Numbered from the stretch's first letter, positions 23,494 through 31,820 are shown. The stretch is DNA of 33,393 bases from an uncultured Pelagibacteraceae bacterium (GCA_902592285.1 CACJED010000011.1:1-33393); one strand, 5' to 3'. Notes: generated from the sequence alone by a model not told the origin. Program-made: numbers and translations.

Positions 23494-24501
23494 TTATTTG
23501 AAAATTTTACTCATAAGAATATTTCCATGTTTTTTAGGAGAATAATGCTCTTCTAGAACTTGTCTACCATTTAAAGCAATCTTATTTCTTAAATTATTAT
23601 TTTTTAAATAAAAATCTATTTTTTCTATTAAATCTTCTTTGTCTGTAAACGACACAAAATGTTTTTCATCAACTAATGGGATTGGTAATTCTAATTCATT
23701 TATAGATCTTTCACATAGCATGAATGAACAGCTTGCAAGAATTTCTAAATGTCTAAATGTAAATTCACCTTTGCCTTCTAAAGCTAAATTTATCGAGGAG
23801 TCATAAATATTTGATAAGTATTTTTTAAAAGGAATTTTTGAATTTTCAGCTCTGCCAAAAAAATTATATTTTCTATTTTTCAAAAATTCAATTAAATCAT
23901 TTCTATATTTAGAGGTTTCTTGGCCAGAAAAAAAAATATCATATTTAGGATTATAGTTTGGTTTTGCATTACCAATATTATTCCAATCTATGATTTCTTT
24001 ATTTTTAGTAATTTTATAATTAATTAATTTGCATGGAAGTATTGTAGATAAATATTTATTATTTGAAATTGATTTATTTTTTTCTCTTTTAATTACATAA
24101 TCAAATCCTTGAAGAATTTCATCTTTAATTAAATTAGTGCTTTGATCTGTACCGTCAATAATTACTTTTTTTATTTTAAACTTTTTAGATAATTTTAATA
24201 ATTTAGTCTCAAGAGCATTTTTATCCTTTCTGTAATTTGTAAATTTCCAATTAACAAAAATTCCATCAAATAATAAATTTAAAATTTTTGAAAAAGTTAA
24301 ACAATAATTGTAAGGAAGCTCAATAACGAAAGCATTTGAATGAATTGCAGCGTCTATATAACCCGATGTGCTATTTGTTGCTTTTTTTTTAAATGAAAAG
24401 TTTTTTAAGATAATATAGATATCATAAGCAATACACCTCAAAAAGTTTTTAAAATTTTTTTCAGTGATTTTTATAGTTACCGGAATATATATTATTCTCA
24501 T
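23494..24501 (-). CDS. CgeB/YkvP-like glycosyltransferase (GT-B C-terminal type)
   Basis: Protein of 335 residues. The C-terminal 150 residues resemble the glycosyl-transferase 1-2 domain: KYDIFFSGQETSKYRNDLI, GEFTFRHLEILASCSFMLCE, FVSFTDKEDLIEKIDFYL and a final HYSPKKHG. FRHLEILA-x-x-x-F holds the position of the donor-binding Glu. The N-terminal half is lineage-specific to my eye. It is probably a cytosolic or peripheral enzyme acting on a surface glycan. It starts 4 bases after the metallo-hydrolase stop and ends 4 bases before the TPR gene, so it is in the five-gene operon. Confidence 0.68.
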   Translation of the reverse strand: MRIIYIPVTIKITEKNFKNFLRCIAYDIYIILKNFSFKKKATNSTSGYIDAAIHSNAFVIELPYNYCLTFSKILNLLFDGIFVNWKFTNYRKDKNALETKLLKLSKKFKIKKVIIDGTDQSTNLIKDEILQGFDYVIKREKNKSISNNKYLSTILPCKLINYKITKNKEIIDWNNIGNAKPNYNPKYDIFFSGQETSKYRNDLIEFLKNRKYNFFGRAENSKIPFKKYLSNIYDSSINLALEGKGEFTFRHLEILASCSFMLCERSINELELPIPLVDEKHFVSFTDKEDLIEKIDFYLKNNNLRNKIALNGRQVLEEHYSPKKHGNILMSKIFK

Positions 24502-24505
24502 TAAG

Positions 24506-25567
24506 TTAATTAATTATATCTTTTAAAGCAGATATCTGACCAATTTTAAAAATCAAAGTATCTTCCTCTCTAAAACCAAATCTTTCTGCATTTTTTTTAA
24601 ATCTCACAGGTGGCTCCATAATAGGCTCTAAAGATAATACAAATGTTCCCCAGTGCATACCTAGAATTTTTTTACTTTTCAAATCCCGCCCAAGGCTGAG
24701 TGCCTCTTCCGGATTTGTATGATAAACAGATTTGTCTTTGTAAGGCATTATTGGATAAAAATTATATGCACCTATATTAATTATTGTAAGATCAATAGGC
24801 CCATATTTATCTCCTAAATCTTTATAAATATTTCCAATTCCAGTATCACATGCAAATAATATTTTTTTTCCTTTAAATTCTATTAAAAAATTTCCCCATA
24901 AAGTTTTGTTGGTATCAGTTAAGCTTCTTTTTGACCAATGAACAGCTGGAAGAAAAGTAATCTTAAGATTTTTATTTACCTTAATTTCATCATACCAGTC
25001 CATTTCATTAATATCTCTATATCCATTTGTTTTAAAATATTTTCCAAGTTTTAATGGGACCATAACTTTAGAATTTTTAAATGGAAATCTTCTAATAGTC
25101 TTCATATCTTGATGATCATAATGGTTATGTGTAAGTAGAAATAAGTCAATTTTAGGTATCTCATTTAATTTTAAAGCAGGTTCAGTAAATCTTTTTGGTC
25201 CAAATATAAGTGGTCCAGCATTTTTAGAAAAAACAGGATCAGTAATAATAGTAGTATCTCCAAGTTTAATAATAAAAGTAGCATGTCCAATCCACATTAT
25301 ATAATCATCGCTAGCGAATTTCTCTAATGATGATATCACTTCTTCTTTGCTAATGACGTGATCATTAGGAACAGTCATATCAAGTTTCTTTTTTTCCTTA
25401 TTAAATACTCTGTATGACCATTTTACATTCTCATCTCTCTTAGGCGACCCTTCAGGGTTCCTAAAAGTTCCGTCGGGCAAATGATGATAGGGTTTTTTTT
25501 CCATAGCTAATAACTGAGTGTTATAAATTAATAATAAAAATAATAAATTAAAAATTTTAAGCATCAA
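24506..25567 (-). CDS. Exported metallo-beta-lactamase-fold hydrolase, NAPE-PLD/RomA-like
   Basis: Protein of 353 residues. The signal peptide (about 1-21) ends LLAMEK. WIGHATFIIKLGDTTIITDP, then LLTHNHYDH (His147, His149, Asp151, His152), FACDTGIG and MHWGTF give the complete zinc-ligand set of the family branch that includes N-acylphosphatidylethanolamine phospholipase D and bacterial RomA-like proteins. DPVFSKNAGPLIFGPKRF is typical of this branch. It is therefore likely a periplasmic or lipoprotein-like phosphodiesterase or lipid hydrolase. It overlaps the carbonic-anhydrase-like gene by 11 bases. The substrate is inferred from family only. Confidence 0.82.
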   Translation of the reverse strand: MMLKIFNLLFLLLIYNTQLLAMEKKPYHHLPDGTFRNPEGSPKRDENVKWSYRVFNKEKKKLDMTVPNDHVISKEEVISSLEKFASDDYIMWIGHATFIIKLGDTTIITDPVFSKNAGPLIFGPKRFTEPALKLNEIPKIDLFLLTHNHYDHQDMKTIRRFPFKNSKVMVPLKLGKYFKTNGYRDINEMDWYDEIKVNKNLKITFLPAVHWSKRSLTDTNKTLWGNFLIEFKGKKILFACDTGIGNIYKDLGDKYGPIDLTIINIGAYNFYPIMPYKDKSVYHTNPEEALSLGRDLKSKKILGMHWGTFVLSLEPIMEPPVRFKKNAERFGFREEDTLIFKIGQISALKDIIN

Positions 25568-25976
25568 AACTTTTAATTGATCCTTTTAAAGTCATTATAT
25601 GAAATTCATAATATAGTCTTGGAAATTTTTTAATTATAATCTTTTTTAATCTTTGAAATGATTCTCTATGAATTTTATTTTCATTTATATCATTAAATTG
25701 TTTACTCTCATTTACTAATTTTGCTGCACCACAATCTTTATGATTAATAACTATCAATTTATTTATTTTATGCATTTGAATAGAAGTTTCTAAATTTTCA
25801 ATAAAAGTTTTTTGCCATTTTTTAAAATTTGCATGGGTAACACCTACCGCAGCACCGGCTATAGTAAAAGAACTATACTTTCCTCTTAGCTTTCTTCGAC
25901 TTAAATAACTAGATACTTTGTGCTGAAACCTGGGATCAATGCAGGACAAAACCATAGCCTCATATTTATTATTCAT
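25557..25976 (-). CDS. Short beta-carbonic-anhydrase-like protein
   Basis: Protein of 139 residues. VLSCIDPRF gives Cys12, Asp14 and Arg16 (C-x-D-x-R), and INHKDCGA gives His79 and Cys82 (H-x-x-C). That is the full zinc and Asp-Arg dyad set of beta-carbonic anhydrases. The protein is shorter than typical (about 200 or more), the RNAGN segment is replaced by TIAGAAVGV, and the C-terminal helices are missing. It may still hydrate CO2 or may bind zinc for another purpose. It overlaps both neighbours (8 and 11 bases), so translation is coupled. Confidence 0.68.
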   Translation of the reverse strand: MNNKYEAMVLSCIDPRFQHKVSSYLSRRKLRGKYSSFTIAGAAVGVTHANFKKWQKTFIENLETSIQMHKINKLIVINHKDCGAAKLVNESKQFNDINENKIHRESFQRLKKIIIKKFPRLYYEFHIMTLKGSIKSFDA

Positions 25977-26556
25977 TTAAGTTTCCTTTTTTAATTATAA
26001 TATACTCAAAATTTTGAGAACTTTCATTTACCTGTAATAATTTGGCACCATTATTTGAGTGAAATTTAGTAGCCATTTCAGTTAATGGAGAAAGTGTAAC
26101 TAATCTATTCAGATGATTTGATTTTTTTATTTTTTTAAATACCTCTTTAACAATCAACTTTCCTCCGCCTTTTTTTTTAGACCAAACTGTGTAAGCAACA
26201 GCTATTCTTCCTACATTTTGATCTCTTAGAGCGCTTTGAAGATAAGCGTCATGACTCATTTTTTCTAAATCTTCTACAGTCTTTGGTATTTCGTTTGTAT
26301 AAGCAAAGCACATAACAGCATGTACGTCGCCTTGATACCTGACACCAAAAATTTTACGACCATATCCTGTTCTAAATTCATTACTTAATTCAGGCCTGAC
26401 AGGGTCTTCATCTGTATTACATTCTTTCAATTCTATTAATTCTGCCCCCTTGACCCACTCAAAAAAATTATCTAAATTTTTACTTAAAGCTTGTCGATTC
26501 TTACGTATTCTAGCTTTTATACGTGGTTTGAATTTCTTGTTTAAAATCTTAATCAT
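25969..26556 (-). CDS. GNAT-fold-like protein of unknown function
   Basis: Protein of 195 residues. A Lys/Arg-rich start (NKKFKPRIKARIRKNRQAL) precedes a domain with RIAVAYTVWSKKKGGGKLIV (strand, then a G-rich turn and helix) and LVTLSPLTEMATKFHSNNGA. The turn and helix resemble the acyl-CoA-binding part of GNAT enzymes. TLSP followed by F-x-x-x-x-G recalls the GNAT-like domain of malonyl-CoA decarboxylase. Evidence is weak; no function is assigned. It is the first gene of the five-gene operon and diverges from a membrane protein over 113 bases. Confidence 0.6.
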   Translation of the reverse strand: MIKILNKKFKPRIKARIRKNRQALSKNLDNFFEWVKGAELIELKECNTDEDPVRPELSNEFRTGYGRKIFGVRYQGDVHAVMCFAYTNEIPKTVEDLEKMSHDAYLQSALRDQNVGRIAVAYTVWSKKKGGGKLIVKEVFKKIKKSNHLNRLVTLSPLTEMATKFHSNNGAKLLQVNESSQNFEYIIIKKGNLNE

Positions 26557-26669
26557 AAATCTTATTTATCATCTAAAATTTGTCGCAGGTAGTTATTTTT
26601 ATCATACCAGGTAGGTTAAAACTAATAATCGTTATTTAAATTAATCTATAAATGATTAAAATATGATTT

Positions 26670-27125
26670 ATGGAAAGATTCAAAAATTGGATGACTGAAA
26701 GTGCTAATATTCTATTTGATGATAGTAAAAACGATTTAAGAGCATTACCAAAATCAGTTAGATTACAAATCTTATTAGTTTTAAGTTTCATTTGGACAAC
26801 AGTTTTTAGTCTTTATGTTTTTTCTTACACCACTTTTGCATTCGGTTGGGCTGGTCTCTATATTGCTCATGTTGGCTTAATTTTTGCAGTTTACATGACT
26901 TTTAAACAATTTCATCGGGCTGAGGAAAAATCCAGTAGTGTCTTTAAAACTAAAAATTTTGATCCGTTTAAAGTTATGGCAATATTTTTTGTTATAGTTT
27001 TTATGTTTGTTTTTTCAAAAGGGATTGAGGTTTTGAATTCTAATAATTCATATGATATTAAATATGATGGTCCAGATAAAACACCTTGGGAAAAATGGTT
27101 ACCATTTACTAAGAAAGAGAAATAA
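26670..27125 (+). CDS. Small membrane protein, three helices
   Basis: Protein of 151 residues with an amphipathic N-terminus (MERFKNWMTESANILFDD) and hydrophobic helices near 32-52, 56-77 and 98-117. The C-terminal tail is polar and includes DGPDKTPWEKWLPF. No family is recognised. It sits 2 bases before the PsiE-like gene, so they form a two-gene unit, and a partnership in a membrane complex is plausible. The start is the first ATG after the divergent gap. Confidence 0.7.
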   Translation: MERFKNWMTESANILFDDSKNDLRALPKSVRLQILLVLSFIWTTVFSLYVFSYTTFAFGWAGLYIAHVGLIFAVYMTFKQFHRAEEKSSSVFKTKNFDPFKVMAIFFVIVFMFVFSKGIEVLNSNNSYDIKYDGPDKTPWEKWLPFTKKEK

Positions 27126-27127
27126 TA

Positions 27128-27511
27128 ATGAATAGTTTAATTAAAAATTTACAACTTGGTTTATTGGTAATAATTTTAATTAGCACAATTATTGCTGTTT
27201 TTATTGAAATAAATAATATGTACAACTCAAAGTCTGTTACTTTAGCAGACCTTTTATTGATGTTTTTATATTTAGAAGTAATGGCAATGGTTAGAGTTTT
27301 TTGGGAGGAGCAATCAATTCGAATTACTTTACCTTTATTAATCGCTATTACAGCTTTATCTAGATTTATTATTATGCAGGGTAAAGAAATGGATCCTTCC
27401 GCATTAGTCTATCAATCTGCTGCGATTTTACTTATAGCCGTTGCAATTGTAGTGATGAGATTAAGACATAGTAAAAAACTTGGTATTGAAGCTAAAAGTA
27501 AAAGAAAATAA
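27128..27511 (+). CDS. PsiE-family (phosphate-starvation-inducible) membrane protein
   Basis: Protein of 127 residues with four helices. TLADLLLMFLYLEVMAMVRVFWEE followed by IRITLPLLIAITALSRFII is the PsiE signature (a conserved F/L-Y-x-E and a later I-x-x-R). The E. coli member is induced by phosphate starvation; the molecular job is unknown. It follows the three-helix protein by 2 bases and ends only 2 bases from the convergent GNAT gene. I see no Pho box upstream, so phosphate control is not supported by sequence. Confidence 0.8.
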   Translation: MNSLIKNLQLGLLVIILISTIIAVFIEINNMYNSKSVTLADLLLMFLYLEVMAMVRVFWEEQSIRITLPLLIAITALSRFIIMQGKEMDPSALVYQSAAILLIAVAIVVMRLRHSKKLGIEAKSKRK

Positions 27512-27513
27512 CT

Positions 27514-27774
27514 TTAATTCCATCTCTCAATAGATTTTAATAATTTGGATCCAAGTGGACTAATGGGTTCTTGAAAAACTATTTTTTTACCAGTTTTCTC
27601 TCTTACTAATTTTAAAAGCTTTTTTGCTAGATTTTTTTTTCTAAAAAGAGGATTTACAAAAATATACTCTACTTCACCTTTGTTGTTAAATCGAACAAAA
27701 CCGAGGGTAGTGTTTTTATTTTTTAATGTTAATACTCCGTCTGTTTCACTTAAAATCCCCTCTGATAATTTCAT
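27514..27774 (-). CDS. Small GNAT-like N-acetyltransferase domain protein
   Basis: Protein of 86 residues. GEVEYIFVNPLFRKKNLAKKLLK matches the GNAT motif A of the short YjdJ/NAT-SF4 type (E-x-x-x-V-P-x-x-R-x-x-x-x-A-x-x-L). The length fits the mini-GNAT class rather than a truncated full GNAT. It starts 4 bases after a two-helix microprotein and is the third gene behind the RamB-like regulator, so it may be co-expressed with it. The substrate is unknown. Confidence 0.68.
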   Translation of the reverse strand: MKLSEGILSETDGVLTLKNKNTTLGFVRFNNKGEVEYIFVNPLFRKKNLAKKLLKLVREKTGKKIVFQEPISPLGSKLLKSIERWN

Positions 27775-27778
27775 ATAA

Positions 27779-27943
27779 CTAATCTTTAATTAATAGATAA
27801 ATTGCTATAATCATTAATAAAACAGCAATTATGATAAGATAATTCAATTTTATGTTAAATTTTTTATAAAAAAAATCATTGATTTTTTCCCAAAATAAAA
27901 CAATCAAAAAAATAATGACAGTTGGTATTATAAATTTCAACAT
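27779..27943 (-). CDS. 54-residue membrane microprotein, two helices
   Basis: It begins MLKFIIPTVIIFLIVLFWEK and contains a second helix LNYLIIIAVLLMIIAIYLLI, joined by a polar loop FFYKKFNIK. The gene starts 13 bases after the regulator stop and ends 4 bases before the GNAT start, filling the gap exactly. Two clean helices and the tight spacing argue for a real gene. No family is recognised. Confidence 0.6.
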   Translation of the reverse strand: MLKFIIPTVIIFLIVLFWEKINDFFYKKFNIKLNYLIIIAVLLMIIAIYLLIKD

Positions 27944-27956
27944 TCAATTATAATAA

Positions 27957-29387
27957 TTACTTCTTATCTCCGACATAAACTGAAACTCCTCTTAAATTAA
28001 TATCTACATCAAATTTTTTATGTAATGGAGGAAAAGCTCTTTGTGAACAGTCTAATCTATCGCATGTTCTGCAAGATACGCCTATTGGTATTTCTGAGGA
28101 TTTATCATTAATGTTCATGTTTTCTGTATAAACAAAATCTTTAGCATATTTAGCTTCACATCCGAGTCCTATTGATAATATACTTTTTGATTGTCCAAAT
28201 CTTCCAATTCCTTTTTCAACCGTTCTTGCAATACAAACATATTTTTCACCATTTGACATTTTACTTACGGCTGCTTGGATTACTCCAGGTCTTGTTAATG
28301 CAGAATATACATTCCATCTAGGACATGCTCCACCATATCTGGGTATTTCTATACCAGATAAAGAAAATCTTTTTGAAATATTTCCTGCCATATCCACTCT
28401 TAAGAAATGAAAAGGAATTCCTGGTAATTTTGGATCTTGCAAACAAGTTACTCTATGTGCAACTTGTTCGAATGATGTTGCAAAAGTATTTTGTAATAAC
28501 TCTAAATCATATTTAAGTTTTTTGCATTCTGAGTGGAAAAGTTTATATGGCATCAATATTGCTGCACCACAATAATTTAGTAAAGCTATTTTAGTTAATT
28601 TCTTTGATTCCTCCGAGGGAAATGAAAATTTAGATAAATATTCATTTATCTCTTTATCGGCGCCTTCTTGGGCTATTTGTGCTGCAGCATGAAGTTTTTT
28701 AGTTTCTAAAGAACTATAATCACTCAATAAAAGCTCTTTTTTATTTTTTGAGTATATTTTTGAAAATGAATCATCTTCATCAGGAATAACATCTTTAACT
28801 GTAATATTATATTCAGATTTTAAATAATCACAAAGAGCTACATATCTTGTGCGATTATTTTTTTGCACTTTCTCAAATACTTTATTTGCAAAATCCTCTA
28901 ATTTTGGAAAATAATTTTTATTTTCTTGAAGAAAATCTGATATTACCTCTCCCGGAAAAGAGTTTTTTCTATTATCGACAATTTTTCCTGATAACTTTTC
29001 AATTTTATTTATCAATTCATGATCTTTTTTTTTTAAAATATCTCCTAATCTTACTATTGCTTTACCGATCTTAGGGTTAGTGCTTACTAGATCTTTTACT
29101 TCAGGCCCCAAAATATCTAGATCCTCAAATAATCTATCATCCAAAATTTCTGAAAGAGTATTTTCTAAATTTATATCAGTTTTTGATGTTAATTGAGAAA
29201 GTTCAATATTGAGTTTCTCACAAATCTTAAGGAGCAAATCTCCATCTATTTTTCTTTTTCCACCCTCTATCAAATTCAAATAACTAGGTGAAATATTAAG
29301 TTCATCAGCAAGTTTGTTTGCTTGTAGACCTAACTGTCTTCTAAAAGCCTTTATTTTTGGGCCTATTTTTAAGTTTAATTGACTCAT
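27957..29387 (-). CDS. RamB/PrpR/ScfR-type HTH regulator of acyl/acetate metabolism
   Basis: Protein of 476 residues. The XRE helix-turn-helix occupies about residues 8-62 (IKAFRRQLGLQANKLADELN, then ISPSYLNLIEGGKRKI). The middle carries an IrrE-like region (KKLHAAAQIAQEGADKEI...LLNYCGAAILMPY). A C-terminal DUF2083-type domain holds GGACPRWNVYSAL and a cysteine set SCRTCDRLDCSQRAFPP. In mycobacterial PrpR this domain binds acyl-CoA and an iron-sulfur cluster; RamB controls isocitrate lyase in corynebacteria. Here aceA diverges from it, with TTTGTAAAT repeats between, so control of the glyoxylate shunt and autoregulation are likely. It is the first gene of a run with a two-helix microprotein and a small GNAT. 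Confidence 0.88.
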   Translation of the reverse strand: MSQLNLKIGPKIKAFRRQLGLQANKLADELNISPSYLNLIEGGKRKIDGDLLLKICEKLNIELSQLTSKTDINLENTLSEILDDRLFEDLDILGPEVKDLVSTNPKIGKAIVRLGDILKKKDHELINKIEKLSGKIVDNRKNSFPGEVISDFLQENKNYFPKLEDFANKVFEKVQKNNRTRYVALCDYLKSEYNITVKDVIPDEDDSFSKIYSKNKKELLLSDYSSLETKKLHAAAQIAQEGADKEINEYLSKFSFPSEESKKLTKIALLNYCGAAILMPYKLFHSECKKLKYDLELLQNTFATSFEQVAHRVTCLQDPKLPGIPFHFLRVDMAGNISKRFSLSGIEIPRYGGACPRWNVYSALTRPGVIQAAVSKMSNGEKYVCIARTVEKGIGRFGQSKSILSIGLGCEAKYAKDFVYTENMNINDKSSEIPIGVSCRTCDRLDCSQRAFPPLHKKFDVDINLRGVSVYVGDKK

Positions 29388-29395
29388 ATTTTCTA

Positions 29396-29413
29396 TTTGT
29401 AAATTTTGTAAAT
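29396..29413. promoter_or_regulatory. Tandem 9-bp repeat next to the regulator start, candidate operator
   Basis: TTTGTAAAT occurs twice with no gap (29396-29404, 29405-29413), 8 bases before the regulator's start codon. It resembles the TTTGCAAA-type boxes bound by RamB/PrpR proteins. A bound regulator here would block its own translation start region or promoter, which fits autorepression. Confidence 0.55.
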
Positions 29414-29468
29414 TTATTTTTACATCTTTTTTCCTTAGTTTACAACACTTTTTATCTTTTTAGTAGAT

Positions 29469-29499
29469 TTTGTAAATCTTGTAAATTAAAAGATTTACA
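29469..29499. promoter_or_regulatory. Second tandem repeat and 10-bp inverted repeat before the aceA-side ORF
   Basis: TTTGTAAAT (29469-29477) is followed at once by CTTGTAAAT (29478-29486), the same 9-bp spacing as in the copy beside the regulator. In addition TGTAAATCTT (29471-29480) and AAGATTTACA (29490-29499) form a perfect 10-bp inverted repeat with a 9-base spacer that ends on the A of the next ATG. An isolated GTTTACAAC lies at 29438-29446. These are best read as regulator binding sites. Confidence 0.55.
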
Positions 29500-29660
29500 T
29501 GGACGAAAAATTAAAAAACATTGAAAATGAGGCTCAAATCATAAAACATGAAGATCTAGCTAGACACAACAGCAAAGGGATCTACATGAGAGATGATCAT
29601 TGTGATTGGGGTTCAAGTGGAATGAAAGATCTAGTTGAGACCCTAAACGACTCAAACTAA
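29499..29660 (+). CDS. 53-residue unknown protein upstream of isocitrate lyase
   Basis: It begins MDEKLKNIENEAQIIKHEDL and contains IYMRDDHCDWGSSGMKDLVE, with no hydrophobic segment or signal. The Asp/His/Cys cluster RDDHCDWG could bind metal. Codon use and composition look like real coding sequence (balanced charge, Trp and Cys present) rather than random AT-rich reading. It lies between the divergent regulator and aceA, 63 bases before aceA, so it is probably co-transcribed with aceA. I do not recognise a family. Confidence 0.6.
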   Translation: MDEKLKNIENEAQIIKHEDLARHNSKGIYMRDDHCDWGSSGMKDLVETLNDSN

Positions 29661-29723
29661 TTTAATTTGTTCAACTTATATTCATTTCTAAGTATTTAAC
29701 TTTAACAGTACAGGATAAAAGTA

Positions 29724-30998
29724 ATGAGCGCAGAGAACATCTCATACGACTTAAAAAGATTTGCAGGTATTAAAAGAGACTATGCTCCAGAAGATGTTGA
29801 GAGATTGAGAGGCTCGATTAAAATTGAATATTCAATGTGTAAACATCAATCAATAAAATTATGGAATTTATTAAATTCTGAACCATATGTTAATACTCTC
29901 GGATCTCTATCAGGAAATCATGCTGTACAACACGCTAAAGCAGGATTGAAAGCTATATATCTAAGTGGATGGCAAGTTGCTGCTGATGCAAATAGTGCTG
30001 GTGAAATGTATCCTGATCAATCTTTATATCCTTACGATAGCGCACCAAAATTAGTAGAGTCTATGAATAATGCTTTAATTAGAGCTGATCAAATTCAACA
30101 TATGGAAATTATAGATGGTGAAATGAAAGATAATAAAAAAGTTGACTATATGCTTCCCATAATTGCTGATGGTGAGGCGGGCTTTGGTGGACCATTGAAC
30201 GTTTTTGAGCTAGCAAAAAAGTTTATTAAAGCAGGTGCAGCAGGAGTACACTTTGAAGATCAATTAGCAAGTGAAAAAAAATGTGGTCATATGGGTGGCA
30301 AAGTATTAGTTCCTACTGGAACAATGATAAAAAATTTAAAAGCTGCAAGATTAGCTGCAGATATAGCTGATGTGCCATTAATTATATTAGCCAGAACTGA
30401 TGCAAATGCTGCAAAATTAATCACTAATGATCATGATGAAAATGACAAACCATTTTTAACTGGTGAAAGATCTCCTGAAGGTTTTTACTATGTAAAAGCT
30501 GGAATTGATCAGGCTATTTCAAGAGGCTTAGCTTATGCTCCTTATTCAGATTTAATTTGGTGTGAGACTGCAACACCAAATCTTGAAGAGGCAAAAAAAT
30601 TTGCTAATGCAATTCATGAAAAGTATCCAGGAAAACTTTTAGCTTATAACTGTTCTCCCTCATTTAATTGGAAAAAACACTTGTCAGATAATGAGATTGC
30701 CACGTTTCAAAAAGAAATAGGCAAAATGGGTTATAAATTCCAGTTTATAACTCTTGCTGGATTTCATACTCAAAATATTGCGATTTTTGAATTGGCAGAA
30801 AAGTATAAAAAAGAAGGTATGTCCGCTTATTCAAAAATTCAACAACAAGAATTTGCTCGTGAAAAAGATGGATATACTAGTGTTAAACATCAAAGAGAAG
30901 TTGGTACCTCATATTTTGATGCTGTTTCAAATACAATTAGTAGTGGCAAAAGTTCTACAACAGCAATGGATGGATCAACTGAGTCTGAACAATTCTAA
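29724..30998 (+). CDS. aceA: Isocitrate lyase
   Basis: Enzyme of 424 residues that splits isocitrate into glyoxylate and succinate, the entry to the glyoxylate shunt. [10 protein letters not shown] (81-90), [11 protein letters not shown] and the active-site motif KKCGHMGGK (catalytic Cys187, His189) are all present, followed by [10 protein letters not shown] and the YNCSPSFNW loop. Length is that of the short bacterial form. A ribosome binding site CAGGA sits 9 bases before the ATG. The divergent RamB-like regulator and the 53-residue protein upstream make a local control unit. Malate synthase is not in this window. A strong hairpin follows the stop. Confidence 0.97.
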   Translation: MSAENISYDLKRFAGIKRDYAPEDVERLRGSIKIEYSMCKHQSIKLWNLLNSEPYVNTLGSLSGNHAVQHAKAGLKAIYLSGWQVAADANSAGEMYPDQSLYPYDSAPKLVESMNNALIRADQIQHMEIIDGEMKDNKKVDYMLPIIADGEAGFGGPLNVFELAKKFIKAGAAGVHFEDQLASEKKCGHMGGKVLVPTGTMIKNLKAARLAADIADVPLIILARTDANAAKLITNDHDENDKPFLTGERSPEGFYYVKAGIDQAISRGLAYAPYSDLIWCETATPNLEEAKKFANAIHEKYPGKLLAYNCSPSFNWKKHLSDNEIATFQKEIGKMGYKFQFITLAGFHTQNIAIFELAEKYKKEGMSAYSKIQQQEFAREKDGYTSVKHQREVGTSYFDAVSNTISSGKSSTTAMDGSTESEQF

Positions 30999-31024
30999 TA
31001 AAACAATTCCTCTTTAATATTAGT

Positions 31025-31060
31025 AATCTTAATTGGCCTAGAAATAGGTCAGTTAAGATT
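31025..31060. terminator. Strong bidirectional terminator with GAAA loop
   Basis: A 16-bp stem (31025-31040 with 31045-31060), including two G-U type wobbles on the plus-strand RNA, encloses a GAAA tetraloop. TTTTATTTTAT follows on the plus strand, giving a good terminator for aceA. The right arm also contains the last codons of the convergent ABC permease, so it may end that transcript as well. Confidence 0.8.
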
Positions 31061-31820
31061 TTATTTTATATCCTTTTTTAAGAAGCACTGAAACAACTGA
31101 TACACAAATAGTTAAAAATAAAAACATTGTACCTATACTTATCCAAATATTAAAATCTGAAACTCCATAAAAAGAAAATCTTAACCCATTTATGAGATAA
31201 ACAACTGGATTAAAGTAAGTAACTGCTTGCCAAAAAGGTGGAAGCATATCTAATGAGTATAAACTCCCTCCTAAAAATACCATTGGTGTTATAAATAAAG
31301 TTGGAATAATTGACATTTGTTCAAAATCAGAGCTAATCAAGCCTATTAAAAAACCAAACAATGCAAAAGTAAATGCCACTAAGATTAATAAAAAAATCAT
31401 CAAAAAAGGATATTTTACTTGAACATCAACAAAGAATAATGAAGTAAAAAAAATGATTATACTTACAATTAATGTTTTTGTTGCACCTGCTCCTACAAAA
31501 GCGAGAACTACCTCGAAAGTTGAAATTGGAGCGGCAAGTATTTCATAAATTGTGCCATTAAATTTTGGGAAGAAAATTCCAAATGATGTATTACTAATTG
31601 ATTGTGTTAATAAAGTTAACATCAATAAACCTGGAACAATATAAGATCCATAACTTATTCCATCTATTTTTTCCACATAGCCTCCGATTACAGAACCAAA
31701 AACAATAAAGTAAAGTGAGGTTGTTAATACTGGAGATAATAAAGATTGTGTCAAAGTTCTTCTGAACCTATCCATTTCATGAAAATATATTGCTTTTAAC
31801 GCCAAATGATTAATTTTCAT
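31053..31820 (-). CDS. ABC-2 type exporter membrane subunit, YadH-like
   Basis: Permease of 255 residues with six helices. [40 protein letters not shown] and the late [24 protein letters not shown] pattern are typical of the YadH/NodJ branch of ABC-2 permeases. The length nearly equals that of E. coli YadH. It overlaps the ATPase gene by 11 bases. The cargo is unknown; this branch exports lipids, glycolipids or drugs. Confidence 0.9.
   Translation of the reverse strand: MKINHLALKAIYFHEMDRFRRTLTQSLLSPVLTTSLYFIVFGSVIGGYVEKIDGISYGSYIVPGLLMLTLLTQSISNTSFGIFFPKFNGTIYEILAAPISTFEVVLAFVGAGATKTLIVSIIIFFTSLFFVDVQVKYPFLMIFLLILVAFTFALFGFLIGLISSDFEQMSIIPTLFITPMVFLGGSLYSLDMLPPFWQAVTYFNPVVYLINGLRFSFYGVSDFNIWISIGTMFLFLTICVSVVSVLLKKGYKIKS

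Noticed and set aside
30754..31017. Second ORF in another frame at the end of aceA
   Set aside because: It lies inside isocitrate lyase coding sequence and has no features of its own.
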